Below, piece after piece: positions 25,105 through 31,998 of a DNA stretch of 64,000 nt. The DNA is taken from positions 1,736,001 to 1,800,000 of the forward strand of contig NZ_CP133019.1 of NCBI RefSeq assembly GCF_030866805.1, given 5' to 3'. The position numbers were made by a program, and so were the translations under genes. The stretch is from Microbacterium terrisoli (lineage in GTDB: Bacteria > Actinomycetota > Actinomycetes > Actinomycetales > Microbacteriaceae). Within the stretch, counting starts at the first letter, position 1. The number at the start of each line of letters is the position of its first letter. Below the pieces are notes generated by a model that was not told the origin of the DNA, made no database searches, and worked only from the letters and a program-made list of their open reading frames with translations.

Positions 25105-26322
25105 TCAACGCGGACGGCGCGCGGAGGGGTTCCGTCGGCGTGTCGCGTCCGTTCCGATCGCGCCGAGGATGAGGGCGGTCTGCAGGATGAGCGCCTCGCG
25201 TGGCCCCGTGGCATCCCATCCGATGACTTCAGAGACGCGCTTGAGGCGGTAGCGGACGGTGTTGGGGTGGACGAACAGCTCGCGCGCCGTCGCCTCCAGC
25301 GAACGGCCGTTGTCGAGATAGCTCCACAGGGTCGTCACAAGGTCCGTGCTGTGCGCCTGCAGCGGCCGGTAGACCTTCTCGACGAGAGTCTGCTTGGCCA
25401 GAGGGTCGCCGGCCAGCGCACGTTCGGGGAGCAGGTCGTCGGCCTCGACGGGGCGCGGTGCATGCCGCCACGACCGTGCGACGGCGAAGCCGGCAAGTGC
25501 TGCGCGTGCGCTCTGCCCGGCGTCCACGAGGGCGGGCACCGTGGGCCCGAGCACCAGATGGCCGCTGCCGAAACCCGGCTCGAGGTGCTGCACGATCTGC
25601 ACGAACGGCAGCTGGTCCGCCGTCTCGTCCGCACGTCCGGGCGCGTGCGCGCGGCCGAGCACCAGGACGAGTCGGGAGCCCTGCACGCCGATCAGCACGT
25701 CGACGCCGAGCTTGCGCGCCGTCCGTCGCAGCTGGTCCACGTCGAACTGCGGCGGAGTGGTCCCCACGAGCACCGCCACCTCGCCGTGCCCGTGCCAGCC
25801 CAGGGCGGCGATGCGGCTGGGCAGCTCTTCGTCGGTCTCGCCGGTCAGGATCGAATCCACCACCAGGGCTTCCAGACGCGCGTCCCACAGGCCGCGTGCC
25901 TCGGCGGCCCGGGCATAGACGTCGGCGGCGGCGAAGGCGACCTCGCGCGAGTAGAGCAGGATCGCCTCGCGCAGGTGCTCACCGCGCCCGGTGACCTTCT
26001 CTTCGGTCACTTCGACGGTGACTCGGATCAGCTGCAGGGTCTGGGTGAGGCTGACGCTGCGCAGCAGCTCGCGCGGTGCGGCGGCGAAGATGTCGGACGC
26101 GATCCACGGCGTGGAGTTCGGGTCCTCGTACCAATGGATGAACGAGGTGATGCCGGCCTGGGCCACCAGCCCGACCGCCGAGCGGCGCGCCGGAGGCATT
26201 TCTGCGTACCACGGGAGGGTCTGCTCAAGCCGGTTGATCGTGGCCGTTGCGAGATCGCCCGAGATCCGTCGCAGCCAGACGAGCGTCTCGGCCTTGCCCG
26301 TGGGCGCCTTCTCGCTGATCAT
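25105..26322 (-). CDS. fasR: PucR/CdaR-type transcriptional regulator, FasR of fatty-acid synthesis
   Basis: 405 residues. The N-terminal two thirds is a CdaR-like sensory region, with a GGDEF-like fold remnant around GEVAVLVG to LVLVLGRA. The C-terminal PucR helix-turn-helix reads DNGRSLEATARELFVHPNTVRYRLKRV. Its place immediately upstream of fabD-fabH-acpP-fabF matches FasR of Streptomyces coelicolor, an activator of that operon. Function here is inferred from domain plus synteny. The ATG at 26322 has AAAGG upstream. The last residues are Arg-rich. Confidence 0.82.
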   Translation of the reverse strand: MISEKAPTGKAETLVWLRRISGDLATATINRLEQTLPWYAEMPPARRSAVGLVAQAGITSFIHWYEDPNSTPWIASDIFAAAPRELLRSVSLTQTLQLIRVTVEVTEEKVTGRGEHLREAILLYSREVAFAAADVYARAAEARGLWDARLEALVVDSILTGETDEELPSRIAALGWHGHGEVAVLVGTTPPQFDVDQLRRTARKLGVDVLIGVQGSRLVLVLGRAHAPGRADETADQLPFVQIVQHLEPGFGSGHLVLGPTVPALVDAGQSARAALAGFAVARSWRHAPRPVEADDLLPERALAGDPLAKQTLVEKVYRPLQAHSTDLVTTLWSYLDNGRSLEATARELFVHPNTVRYRLKRVSEVIGWDATGPREALILQTALILGAIGTDATRRRNPSARRPR

Positions 26323-26400
26323 CGCGACCTTTCTTCGTGCGGCGGGTGCGCGGACACACCGCGCTCCAGCCTATCGGCCATCAGGTCGGCGCATCTCTCG

Positions 26401-26406
26401 TAGACT
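26401..26406 (+). promoter_or_regulatory. -10 element of tRNA-Val
   Basis: TAGACT at 26401-26406. The expected start at about 26413 is only one or two bases before the first tRNA base, so almost no 5' leader is expected. The same hexamer precedes RNase P RNA. Confidence 0.5.
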
Positions 26407-26414
26407 TGCGGCGC

Positions 26415-26487
26415 GGGCCTTTAGCTCAGTCGGTAGAGCGCCACGTTTACACCGTGGATGTCGTCGGTTCGAACCCGGCAGGGCCCA
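26415..26487 (+). tRNA. tRNA-Val (anticodon TAC)
   Basis: A 73-base cloverleaf. The acceptor GGGCCTT pairs with AGGGCCC (one G-U), with A as discriminator. The anticodon stem CCACG/CGTGG encloses TTTACAC, placing TAC at 26448-26450. The T-arm contains GGTTCGAACCC. No CCA is encoded. One base separates its 3' end from the GTG of the next gene, with no terminator. Confidence 0.96.
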
Positions 26488-26488
26488 C

Positions 26489-27220
26489 GTGAACGCTCAG
26501 CCTGCACATCAGATCCGCCTGCTCGATCTGGCCGATCTCGACGCCCGCATCCGCCAAGCCGAGCATGCTCGCACGAACCCGTCCCAGGCGGCGCGCGTGC
26601 GGGAGCTGATAGCCCGGCGTCAAGAGCTCACCCCCGAGCTCACTGCCCGTCAGGGCACGCGTGACGACCTTCGCGCCGAGCTCGGTCGGGTCGAAGCGGA
26701 TGTCGCCGTGGTCGACGCGAGACGCGAGCGCGACCTCGACCGGCTGCAGACGGTGTCCAGTCCCAAGGATGCCCAGGGGCTGGAGAGCGAACTGGCCTCA
26801 CTCGCGCGCCGGAAGGCAGACCTCGAAGACACACAGCTCGAGCTGATGGAGAAGCTCGAGCAGGCCGACACGGACGTCGCCGCGCAGGAGTCCTTGATCG
26901 GCGAGATCAACGCCGAGGGCGCGCAGCTGAGCGCCGAAGGCAAGGCCGAGGTCGCCGGTGCGACGGCCCGGCTGGATGCGGCCCGGCGCGACCGTGCGGC
27001 GCTGGCATCCGACGTGCCCGCCGACCTGCTGGCGATGTACGAGCGGCTCGCCGCGCGCGGCATCGGCGCGGCGCTGCTGCGCCGGCAGACCTGCGAAGGA
27101 TGCCGCATGGTGCTCTCCGGCACCGATCTGGCAGCCGTGCGCCAGGCACCGGCCGATCAGGTCGTCACCTGCCCCGAATGCGGCTGCATCCTCGTGCGCA
27201 CGGAGGAGTCCGGGCTGTGA
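26489..27220 (+). CDS. C4-type zinc-ribbon coiled-coil protein (DUF164/CdsZ-like)
   Basis: 243 residues. A long N-terminal coiled coil (about residues 10-180, rich in Glu, Arg and Ala) ends in a zinc ribbon with C-x2-C in QTCEGCRMVLS and C-x2-C in VTCPECGCILVR. Family members are conserved in actinobacteria; a role with ribosomes or nucleic acids is suspected but not firm. The N-terminus NAQPAHQIRLLDLADLD aligns with the family start, so GTG 26489 is the real start. It lies one base after tRNA-Val, with no ribosome site possible in between. Confidence 0.85.
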   Translation: MNAQPAHQIRLLDLADLDARIRQAEHARTNPSQAARVRELIARRQELTPELTARQGTRDDLRAELGRVEADVAVVDARRERDLDRLQTVSSPKDAQGLESELASLARRKADLEDTQLELMEKLEQADTDVAAQESLIGEINAEGAQLSAEGKAEVAGATARLDAARRDRAALASDVPADLLAMYERLAARGIGAALLRRQTCEGCRMVLSGTDLAAVRQAPADQVVTCPECGCILVRTEESGL

Positions 27221-27243
27221 TGCGCGCCCCGAGCGGGCGGTGA
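27220..27243 (+). other. Seven-codon linker ORF between zinc-ribbon and polymerase genes
   Basis: The ATG overlaps the zinc-ribbon stop (TGATG at 27218-27222) and the stop overlaps the polymerase GTG (GTGA at 27240-27243). It encodes MRAPSGR. It may pass ribosomes from one gene to the next; the peptide itself is probably meaningless. Confidence 0.35.
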
Positions 27244-29000
27244 ACGCACCGCCTGTCTGGGCCGTCGTCGGACTCGACGGCGACACGGCGACGATCATCA
27301 CCCTCGACCCGGAACACGCCGTGCGCGCCAGGCAGTCCGTGCCCCGGGTGGAGCTTGCCGCTCACGTGCAACGGCGTGAGAGCGACGCGGGGGCCACGGG
27401 TGCGATCCGATGGGTCTGGGCCGACACCGCGCGCGTCTATCCGATGCTGCTGGCCGCCGGCATCCGGGTGGGCCGGTGCCGCGACCTGCGGCTGTGTCAT
27501 GCGATCCTGCGCGACAGCGCCCTCGTGCCGAACGGATCCGACGCGGACGCAGCTGCCCGCGACCTGCGCGCGGCACAGGAGTGGGATGCGCCTCCGGCGG
27601 CGGTCGCCGGCGCGGCGCCGGCGACGCTGTTCGATCTCGACGAGGCGCCCCCCGGGCGGCCAGGGCTGCCGGGCGGTGCGGATGCCGCTCTGGCGGAGCT
27701 GCGCCGGCAGTGGGCGGCCACCGCGGGCTCCACCGACCCGCGCCGGCTCGACCTGCTGTGCGCGGCGGAGTCGGCCGGGGCGCTCGTGGCGGCCGAGATG
27801 ACCGCGGCAGGGCTGCCGTGGGATGCCGCAGCGCACGAGGCGATCCTCACCGACGTGCTCGGCGCGCGACCCGCGGGGGGAGGGGTGCCGTCGCGGATCG
27901 CTGAGGCGGCAGCCACGGTGCGGAGCCTGCTGGGCGACGAGAAGGCGTCGCTGGACTCACCGCCCAAGCTGCTGCGCAGCCTGCATCGCATCGGGGTTCC
28001 CGCGCGCAGCACGGGCAAGTGGGAGCTGCGCGAGTACGAGCATCCGGTGGTCGAACCGCTGCTGCGCTACAAGGCGCTGATGCGGCTGCTGACGGCGAAC
28101 GGGTGGGCGTGGCTGGAGGAGTGGGTGCACGACGGCCGCTTTCGACCCGTGTACATCCCCGGGGGCGTGGTCACCGGTCGCTGGGCGTCGTCGGGCGGGG
28201 GAGCCCTGCAGATCCCGCGTCGCCTGCGTGCGGCGGTGAGTGCCGATCCGGGATGGACCTTCGTCGTGGCCGACGTGGCGCAGCTGGAGCCGCGCGTGCT
28301 TGCGGCGATGAGCCGCGATCTCGCGTTGGCGGCGGCCGCGCGCGGCCAGGACTTGTACAGCGGGATCGTCGAACGCGGCACCGTCTCGACCAGGGCAGAG
28401 GCGAAAGTCGCGATGCTGGGGGCGATGTACGGCGCCACCACCGGCGACAGCGGGCGACTGGTCCCGCGACTGCGGCGCGCGTACCCGCACGCGATGGCGC
28501 TGGTGGATGCCGCGGCCCGCACCGGTGAGCAGGGCGGCGTGGTCTCGACCTGGCTCGGACGCAGCTCGCCGGAGGCGTCGGCCGGGTGGCGTGGTGTGCA
28601 ATCGCTCGCGGCCGACGAGAACGCCGGGGTCGCAGAGCGCGACCGCGCCCGCCGCATCGCGGGGGACCGCGGCCGCTTCACCCGCAATTTCGTCGTGCAG
28701 GGCACCGCTGCCGAGTGGGCGCTGGCGTGGCTGGCCGAGGTGCGATTGCGGCTGGCCGCGCTGCCGCCGGTACCCGAGCGAGATGCCGCGCCCCGATCCG
28801 GGCCTGCGTTCTCGCACGCCCCGCATCTCGCGTTCTTCCTGCACGACGAGCTGATCGTGCACACGCCGCACAGCGTGGCCGAGAAGGTCGCCGAGATCGT
28901 CCGCGAGGCGGCCGCGGCCGCGGCATCCCTGCTCTTCGGCGACTTTCCGATCGACTTCCCGCTCGACCTGCACATCTCGCCCACCGGCGAGAAGGGCTGA
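27240..29000 (+). CDS. Short family-A DNA polymerase (Pol I-like, no 5' nuclease)
   Basis: 586 residues. Polymerase motifs are clear: motif A DVAQLEPRVLAAMSRD, motif B around AEAKVAMLGAMYGATTGDSG, and motif C FFLHDELIVHTP. There is no 5'-nuclease domain. The N-terminal 200 residues sit where a 3'-5' exonuclease belongs, but a convincing D-x-E motif is absent, so proofreading is doubtful. Actinobacteria carry such proteins beside full-length PolA, probably for repair. The GTG start overlaps the stop of a seven-codon linker ORF and has no ribosome site of its own. RNase P RNA follows. Confidence 0.85.
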   Translation: MNAPPVWAVVGLDGDTATIITLDPEHAVRARQSVPRVELAAHVQRRESDAGATGAIRWVWADTARVYPMLLAAGIRVGRCRDLRLCHAILRDSALVPNGSDADAAARDLRAAQEWDAPPAAVAGAAPATLFDLDEAPPGRPGLPGGADAALAELRRQWAATAGSTDPRRLDLLCAAESAGALVAAEMTAAGLPWDAAAHEAILTDVLGARPAGGGVPSRIAEAAATVRSLLGDEKASLDSPPKLLRSLHRIGVPARSTGKWELREYEHPVVEPLLRYKALMRLLTANGWAWLEEWVHDGRFRPVYIPGGVVTGRWASSGGGALQIPRRLRAAVSADPGWTFVVADVAQLEPRVLAAMSRDLALAAAARGQDLYSGIVERGTVSTRAEAKVAMLGAMYGATTGDSGRLVPRLRRAYPHAMALVDAAARTGEQGGVVSTWLGRSSPEASAGWRGVQSLAADENAGVAERDRARRIAGDRGRFTRNFVVQGTAAEWALAWLAEVRLRLAALPPVPERDAAPRSGPAFSHAPHLAFFLHDELIVHTPHSVAEKVAEIVREAAAAAASLLFGDFPIDFPLDLHISPTGEKG

Positions 29001-29028
29001 TCGTCAGCCAGCGCCGGGCGCGACCGGA

Positions 29029-29034
29029 TAGACT
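29029..29034 (+). promoter_or_regulatory. -10 element of RNase P RNA
   Basis: TAGACT ending six bases before the predicted 5' end at 29041, identical to the hexamer before tRNA-Val. Confidence 0.5.
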
Positions 29035-29040
29035 CGGCGT

Positions 29041-29418
29041 CGCGAATGGGTCGGCTGGATGGTCGCGTCGCGCACGGTTCGCCGTGTCGCGCCGAGGAAC
29101 GTCCGGGCTCCACAGGGCAGGGCGGTGGTTAACGGCCACCCGGAGTGATCCGCGAGACAGTGCCACAGAGAGCAGACCGCCGGGGCTCGCCCCGGTAAGG
29201 GTGAAAGGGCGGTGTAAGAGACCACCGGGGTCGCGGTGACGCGGCTCGCACGGCAAACCTCGCCCGGAGCAAGGCCATACAGGGGATGTTGACGCGGCTC
29301 GCCGAGTCCCCGGGTAGGCCGCTGGAGCGGCACGGCAACGTGTCGCCGAGAGAGATGGCCATCCACGAGGTGCAATTCCTCCGGACAGAACCCGGCGTAC
29401 AGGCCGGCCCATTCGCCT
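29041..29418 (+). ncRNA. rnpB: RNase P RNA (bacterial type A)
   Basis: About 378 bases. Universal RNase P segments are present in order: GAGGAACGTCCGGGCTCCAC, then CAGGGCAGGG, an AGGGTGAAA element, GTGTAAGAGACCACCG, CACGGCAAACC and finally ACAGAACCCGGCGTACAGGC. The 5' end (GCGAATGGG...) pairs with the 3' end (...CCCATTCGC) to form helix P1, which fixes both limits to within a few bases. It is the ribozyme that matures tRNA 5' ends. It is transcribed from its own promoter after the polymerase gene. Confidence 0.97.
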
Positions 29419-29444
29419 CGCTCGTCGAAATCATGTGATCTTGT

Positions 29445-29484
29445 CGAGCGCACACCGATTTGACGCCAAACCGGTGTGCGCTCG
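29445..29484. terminator. Terminator hairpin between rnpB and ppgK
   Basis: A 13-bp perfect stem CGAGCGCACACCG/CGGTGTGCGCTCG with a 14-base loop, between convergent genes. No T run follows. Confidence 0.7.
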
Positions 29485-29527
29485 GTGATCACACATGTGT
29501 TCGACGGGGGCAGCGGCGCCGCGGTCG

Positions 29528-30289
29528 TCAGTCGCCCGCGAGCGCGGCGGCTCCGATGATGCCGGCGTTGTTGCGGTGCACGGCCGGAACGATGGGGGTC
29601 TGCAGGTCCAGCAGCGGCACGAACTCGTCCGCGTGCTTGGACACTCCGCCGCCGATCACGAACAGGTCAGGGCTGAAGAGGAATTCGAGGTAGTTGTAGT
29701 ACCACTGCAGGCGCTTGGCCCACTTCTTCCACGTGAGCTTGTCGCGCTCCATCGCCGAATACGCGGTCCAGGCCTCGGCATCCTTCTTGTGCCGTGCGCG
29801 CTGCAGGTGTCCCAGCTCGCTGTTCGGGATCAGCATGCCGTTGTGGATCATCGCGGTGCCGATCCCGGTGCCCAGAGTGGTCAGCAGCACGAGCCCCTGC
29901 TTGCCCTTCGCGGCGCCGTACCGGACCTCGGCGACGCCGGCGACGTCGGCGTCGTTGGCGAAGTGGATGTCGCGGCCCAGGCCCACCTCGAAGAACTTCT
30001 CAGCCTCGAACCCGACCCATTCGTTGGACACATTGGCCGCCGACAGCGTGCGCCCGTTCTTGATGATCGCGGGGAACGCGACGCCCAGCGGCATCTTGTC
30101 CTCGGTCACGCCGAGGGTCTCGAGAACCTGCTTGACAGCTGCCAGCACATCCTTCGGGCGCGCACCCGCAGGGGTGTCCACCTTGATGCGGTCGCTGATC
30201 AGAGTGCCCTGTTCGAGGTCGACGATGCCGCCTTTGATACCGGTTCCGCCGATGTCCACGCCCACGGCGTGAGTGGTCTTGACTGCCAT
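29528..30289 (-). CDS. ppgK: Polyphosphate glucokinase (ROK family)
   Basis: 253 residues. It opens with VGVDIGGTGIKGGIVDL (phosphate-binding), has the catalytic Asp in FANDADVAGVAE, and the ROK signature region TTLGTGIGTAMIHNG to ELGHLQ. Actinobacterial members phosphorylate glucose with polyphosphate or ATP. The length and the WKKWAKRLQWYYNYLE segment fit PpgK rather than larger ROK kinases. ATG 30289 is preceded on the minus strand by TAGGCT at six bases, indicating a leaderless mRNA. Confidence 0.94.
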   Translation of the reverse strand: MAVKTTHAVGVDIGGTGIKGGIVDLEQGTLISDRIKVDTPAGARPKDVLAAVKQVLETLGVTEDKMPLGVAFPAIIKNGRTLSAANVSNEWVGFEAEKFFEVGLGRDIHFANDADVAGVAEVRYGAAKGKQGLVLLTTLGTGIGTAMIHNGMLIPNSELGHLQRARHKKDAEAWTAYSAMERDKLTWKKWAKRLQWYYNYLEFLFSPDLFVIGGGVSKHADEFVPLLDLQTPIVPAVHRNNAGIIGAAALAGD

Positions 30290-30301
30290 GCATTCAGCCT
30301 A
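30290..30301 (-). promoter_or_regulatory. -10-like element for leaderless ppgK
   Basis: TAGGCT on the minus strand at 30296-30301, six bases before the ATG. It is identical in hexamer and spacing to the elements of def and the RDD gene. Confidence 0.55.
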
Positions 30302-30405
30302 TCCAGCGCACCTGCATCATTCGCACCGTGTTTCCCTGTGCGGGGTCAGTAGGATCGACCTGCAGCCCGGTGTCGGGCACGGTGGAGGCGATCCCGGGAG
30401 GAATC

Positions 30406-30627
30406 ATGTCCGACGGCGACGACAAGTACTGGTACAACACCAAGACGCGCGAGGTCGAGCACGGCATGCTCTCGCCCGCGCCCGAACGTGTCGGTCCCTT
30501 CGATACCGCCGCAGAGGCCGAGCGGGCGCCGGAGATCATCCAGGAGCGCGCACGCGCATGGGCCGAAGAAGAGCGGCGCGAGGATTCTTGGGGCATCGAT
30601 GATGCCGTGGACGGCTTCGAAGGCTGA
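30406..30627 (+). CDS. Small conserved protein, unknown function
   Basis: 73 residues, acidic and hydrophilic, opening SDGDDKYWYNTKTREVEHG and ending in a charged helix EIIQERARAWAEEERRED. The aromatic WYNTKT-VE-G part looks like a small beta hairpin, and similar short proteins occur in Micrococcales. I know no function. GGGAGGA six bases before the ATG is a strong ribosome site. It lies 26 bp upstream of glnA2 and is probably co-transcribed with it. Confidence 0.75.
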   Translation: MSDGDDKYWYNTKTREVEHGMLSPAPERVGPFDTAAEAERAPEIIQERARAWAEEERREDSWGIDDAVDGFEG

Positions 30628-30653
30628 CGCCCGCGCGGGCAGAGGAGATGACG

Positions 30654-31991
30654 ATGGACAAGCAACGCGACTTCGTGCTGCGCACGATCGAAGAGCGTGG
30701 CGTCAAGTTCGTGCGGCTGTGGTTCACCGACGTGACCGGCACGCTCAAATCGGTGGCGATCGCGCCTGCGGAGGTCGAAGGAGCGTTCAACGAGGGCATC
30801 GGCTTCGACGGCTCCGCGATCGAAGGGCTGACGCGGTCGTACGAATCCGACCTGCTGGCCAACCCTGATCCCACGACGTTCCAGATCCTGCCCTGGCGCG
30901 GAGAGATCGACCCGACCGCGCGGATGTTCTGCGACATCACCACGCCCGACGGCCAGCCCGCCGTGGCAGACCCGCGGCAGGTGCTCAAGCGAACCCTGGC
31001 CAAGGCCAGCGACGCGGGCTTCACGTTCTACACGCATCCCGAGATCGAGTTCTACCTGCTCAAATCGTCCCGGCTCGGGCCGGAGGGGCCGATCCCCGTG
31101 GACTCGGCCGGCTATTTCGACAACGTGCCGGGGGGCACCGCGCACGACTTTCGTCGCAGGTCGGTGCGCATGCTCGAAGACCTGGGCATCTCGGTCGAGT
31201 TCAGCCACCATGAGGGCGGACCCGGTCAGAACGAGATCGATCTGCGCTACGCCGACGCGCTGACGACGGCCGACAACATCCAGACCTTCCGCACCGTGGT
31301 CAAAGAGGTCGCCATCGAGCAGGGCGTGTACGCGACGTTCATGCCCAAACCGCTCAGCGGCCGGCCCGGCAGCGGCATGCACACGCATATGTCATTGTTC
31401 GAGGGCGACGCGAATGCGTTCTACGAGGAGGGCGCGCAATACCAGCTCTCGCAGGTGGGTCGGCAGTTCATCGCCGGGCTTCTGCGCCACGCGAACGAGA
31501 TCGCCGCCGTGACGAACCAGTTCGTCAATTCGTACAAGCGGCTGTGGGGCGGAGACGAGGCGCCGAGCTTCATCTGCTGGGGTCACAACAATCGCTCCGC
31601 GCTCGTGCGCGTGCCGATGTACAAGCCCACCAAGGGACAGTCGTCGCGGGTGGAGTACCGCGCGCTGGACTCGGCGGCCAATCCGTATCTCGCGTACGCG
31701 CTCCTGCTCGCGGCCGGGATGAAGGGGATCGAAGAGGGCTACGAGCTGCCGATCGAAGCCGAAGACAACGTGTGGTCGCTCAGCGACGCCGAGCGACGGG
31801 CACTGGGCTACGCGCCCCTGCCGGCGAGTCTGGATCATGCGCTGGAGTACATGGAGGACTCGGAGCTGGTCGCCGAGACGCTGGGCGAGCAGGTCTTCAA
31901 CTACGTGCTGCTGAACAAGCGACGCGAGTGGGAGGACTACCGCTCCCAGGTGACGCCGTTCGAGCTGGCACGCAACCTCGAGATGCTCTGA
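30654..31991 (+). CDS. glnA2: Glutamine synthetase, type I, GlnA2-like
   Basis: 445 residues. GS motifs include FDGSAIEGLTRSYESD, the metal-binding EIEFYLL and HHEGGPGQNEIDLRYA, FMPKPLSGRPGSGMHTHMS, and NRSALVRVP. The adenylylation loop of GlnA1 (with a Tyr in LYELPPEE) is absent: this region reads DNVWSLSDAERRALGY, so it should not be controlled by GlnE. ATG 30654 is chosen because GAGGAG sits six bases before it; ATG 30648 is too close. glnE begins eight bases after its stop. Confidence 0.93.
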   Translation: MDKQRDFVLRTIEERGVKFVRLWFTDVTGTLKSVAIAPAEVEGAFNEGIGFDGSAIEGLTRSYESDLLANPDPTTFQILPWRGEIDPTARMFCDITTPDGQPAVADPRQVLKRTLAKASDAGFTFYTHPEIEFYLLKSSRLGPEGPIPVDSAGYFDNVPGGTAHDFRRRSVRMLEDLGISVEFSHHEGGPGQNEIDLRYADALTTADNIQTFRTVVKEVAIEQGVYATFMPKPLSGRPGSGMHTHMSLFEGDANAFYEEGAQYQLSQVGRQFIAGLLRHANEIAAVTNQFVNSYKRLWGGDEAPSFICWGHNNRSALVRVPMYKPTKGQSSRVEYRALDSAANPYLAYALLLAAGMKGIEEGYELPIEAEDNVWSLSDAERRALGYAPLPASLDHALEYMEDSELVAETLGEQVFNYVLLNKRREWEDYRSQVTPFELARNLEML

Positions 31992-31998
31992 GGCCGGC

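Noticed and set aside
29240..29310. A repeated GACGCGGCTCG word as a mobile-element repeat
   Set aside because: Both copies lie inside RNase P RNA and belong to its helices.
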